Assembly (NCBI GenBank): GCA_964540365.1 | Contig: CAZIMD010000053.1 | Location: forward strand, 1 to 5,128 | Length of the DNA stretch: 5,128 nucleotides | Direction of reading: 5' to 3' | From: JAGOUA01 sp964540365 | Lineage (GTDB): Bacteria; Patescibacteriota; Patescibacteriia; 2-12-FULL-60-25 | Shown here: piece after piece, positions 4,326 through 5,128 of the stretch | How the letters are laid out: each line of letters begins with the position of its first letter | How positions within the stretch are numbered: the stretch's first letter is position 1 | Translations under genes and position numbers: made by a program | Notes under the pieces: model-generated | The model's database searches: none | What the model was told of the DNA's origin: nothing | Seen by the model: the letters and a program-made list of their open reading frames with translations, nothing else

Positions 4326-5128
4326 CAGCCGTCATTCGGTTCCGGCGCGCGGTGGTGCCGCTCCGCGAAGCGGGCGATGAGGTCCCGGGCTTCTTCCCCC
4401 TGGAAGTGGGAGCGGCCGAAGGAAACGGAGCAGGTGCCGGTCGACCCGACCTCCCGGCCGTGGGCCACGGGATTCCCTTCCGCGTCGATCCAGGTATAGC
4501 TGCGGACCCGGACGGCGTCCTCCTCGTGCCAGTCGCGGATGTCGGTGTACTGCTGTCGGAGCGTGGAGAGGCGGGCATAGGCCTCCCAGTAGGTGGGGGC
4601 GGCCTCGTCGGTCCGGCCGCCTTGCTCCCATTCCAGCCGGAAGGCGCGCTCCAGCTCGCCGCACTCCTCCGCGGTCAGCTCGTCGCGGAGGCCGTCGAGG
4701 ATCGCCTTGGCGTGTCGCGACATGCCCCAGGCGCGTTCTTCCTTGAACCGGTAGTACCGGTTGACCATGTACAGCGGCGGGGCGAGCGGGAGCGAGAGAA
4801 GGGCGACGCCGATCAAGCCGGCGCTCCGGTGTTCCTTGGCGAAGGCGAACCGGTCGGTGAACATCCAGTCGATGCGGCCTGTCCGCTGGTTGATCGCGAT
4901 CGTGAACGGCCTTCCGGGTCCCGTCCCGAACGCGGGCTGCACCAGGAAGTGGTACCGCTTCAGGGGATCCTGCGTGGGCGCATGCGCGTCAGGCCAGGGG
5001 GTTGCCGCCGCGACCCTGGGCGGGGGCGTCACAGGTTCCTTCCGTTCCCGCTCCTTCGTCCGATCGACGGAAAGGCGTGCTCCGCCCAAGCGGGGCGGGT
5101 TGGCCCAGACCTCGATGCCACCGAACAC
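4325..5128 (-). CDS. Uncharacterised membrane protein, C-terminal 267 residues (may extend past the right edge)
   Basis: I do not recognise this protein. The frame is open to the window edge, where the first codon is GTG; this could be the start or an internal Val, so treat the gene as 5'-partial. Visible residues 1-55 are basic and Pro-rich. Residues about 57-92 (KRYHFLVQP to IDWMFTDRF) look like beta strands. One hydrophobic segment lies at about 102-121. A charged, probably helical region follows (about 122-205, with RYYRFKEER, TAEECGELE and a Trp/Tyr-rich part). The C-terminal part (about 208-255) has YTWIDAEGNP and a Gly/Ser-rich GSTGTCSVSFG before a last helix. No catalytic signature is recognised. 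A clear intrinsic terminator begins at the stop codon. The gene converges on the two-span membrane protein; no sequence similarity between the two was noticed. Confidence 0.75.
   Translation of the reverse strand: MFGGIEVWANPPRLGGARLSVDRTKERERKEPVTPPPRVAAATPWPDAHAPTQDPLKRYHFLVQPAFGTGPGRPFTIAINQRTGRIDWMFTDRFAFAKEHRSAGLIGVALLSLPLAPPLYMVNRYYRFKEERAWGMSRHAKAILDGLRDELTAEECGELERAFRLEWEQGGRTDEAAPTYWEAYARLSTLRQQYTDIRDWHEEDAVRVRSYTWIDAEGNPVAHGREVGSTGTCSVSFGRSHFQGEEARDLIARFAERHHRAPEPNDG

Noticed and set aside
4180..4578. Minus-strand frame spanning the convergent terminators
   Set aside because: It reads through both terminator hairpins and overlaps two supported genes in other frames.

Overview
The window is GC-rich bacterial DNA read with the standard bacterial code: TGA serves as a stop for the Memo-like gene, the small transporter and tsaE. 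Gene content suggests a member of the Candidate Phyla Radiation (Patescibacteria). The main pointers are an exported Memo-family (AmmeMemoRadiSam protein B-like) protein of the variant I recall from those genomes, a single-domain COG2510/EamA membrane protein, and a compact tsaD-tsaE pair. This placement is inference from protein recall; no rRNA or other phylogenetic marker is present.

Layout. On the left, a minus-strand operon runs toward position 1: a small EamA-type membrane protein (1930 to 1481), an exported Memo-like protein (1476 to 286, 4 nt downstream), and the first 86 codons of a proline-rich, single-span membrane protein (260 to the window edge). A strong hairpin spans the last junction and looks built for translational coupling. 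A divergent intergenic region (about 1931-1990) separates this operon from the plus-strand pair tsaD (1991-3028) and tsaE (3037-3498), which act together in making the t6A37 tRNA modification. The pair ends in a hairpin that contains the tsaE stop codon.

A well-formed promoter (TTGACG, 17 bp, TAGTAT), a leader hairpin and a strong ribosome binding site then drive an unrecognised two-span membrane protein (3634-4260). It converges on a second unrecognised membrane protein that enters from the right edge on the minus strand (5128 to 4325). Two separate intrinsic terminators, one per strand, occupy the 64 bp between them.

No RNA genes, mobile elements, CRISPR arrays or large repeats were seen. 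The less ordinary items are the coupling hairpin at 262-297, the start region of the small transporter with a C8 homopolymer, the Memo-like protein with His where Memo has its active-site Cys, and the two orphan membrane proteins on the right.
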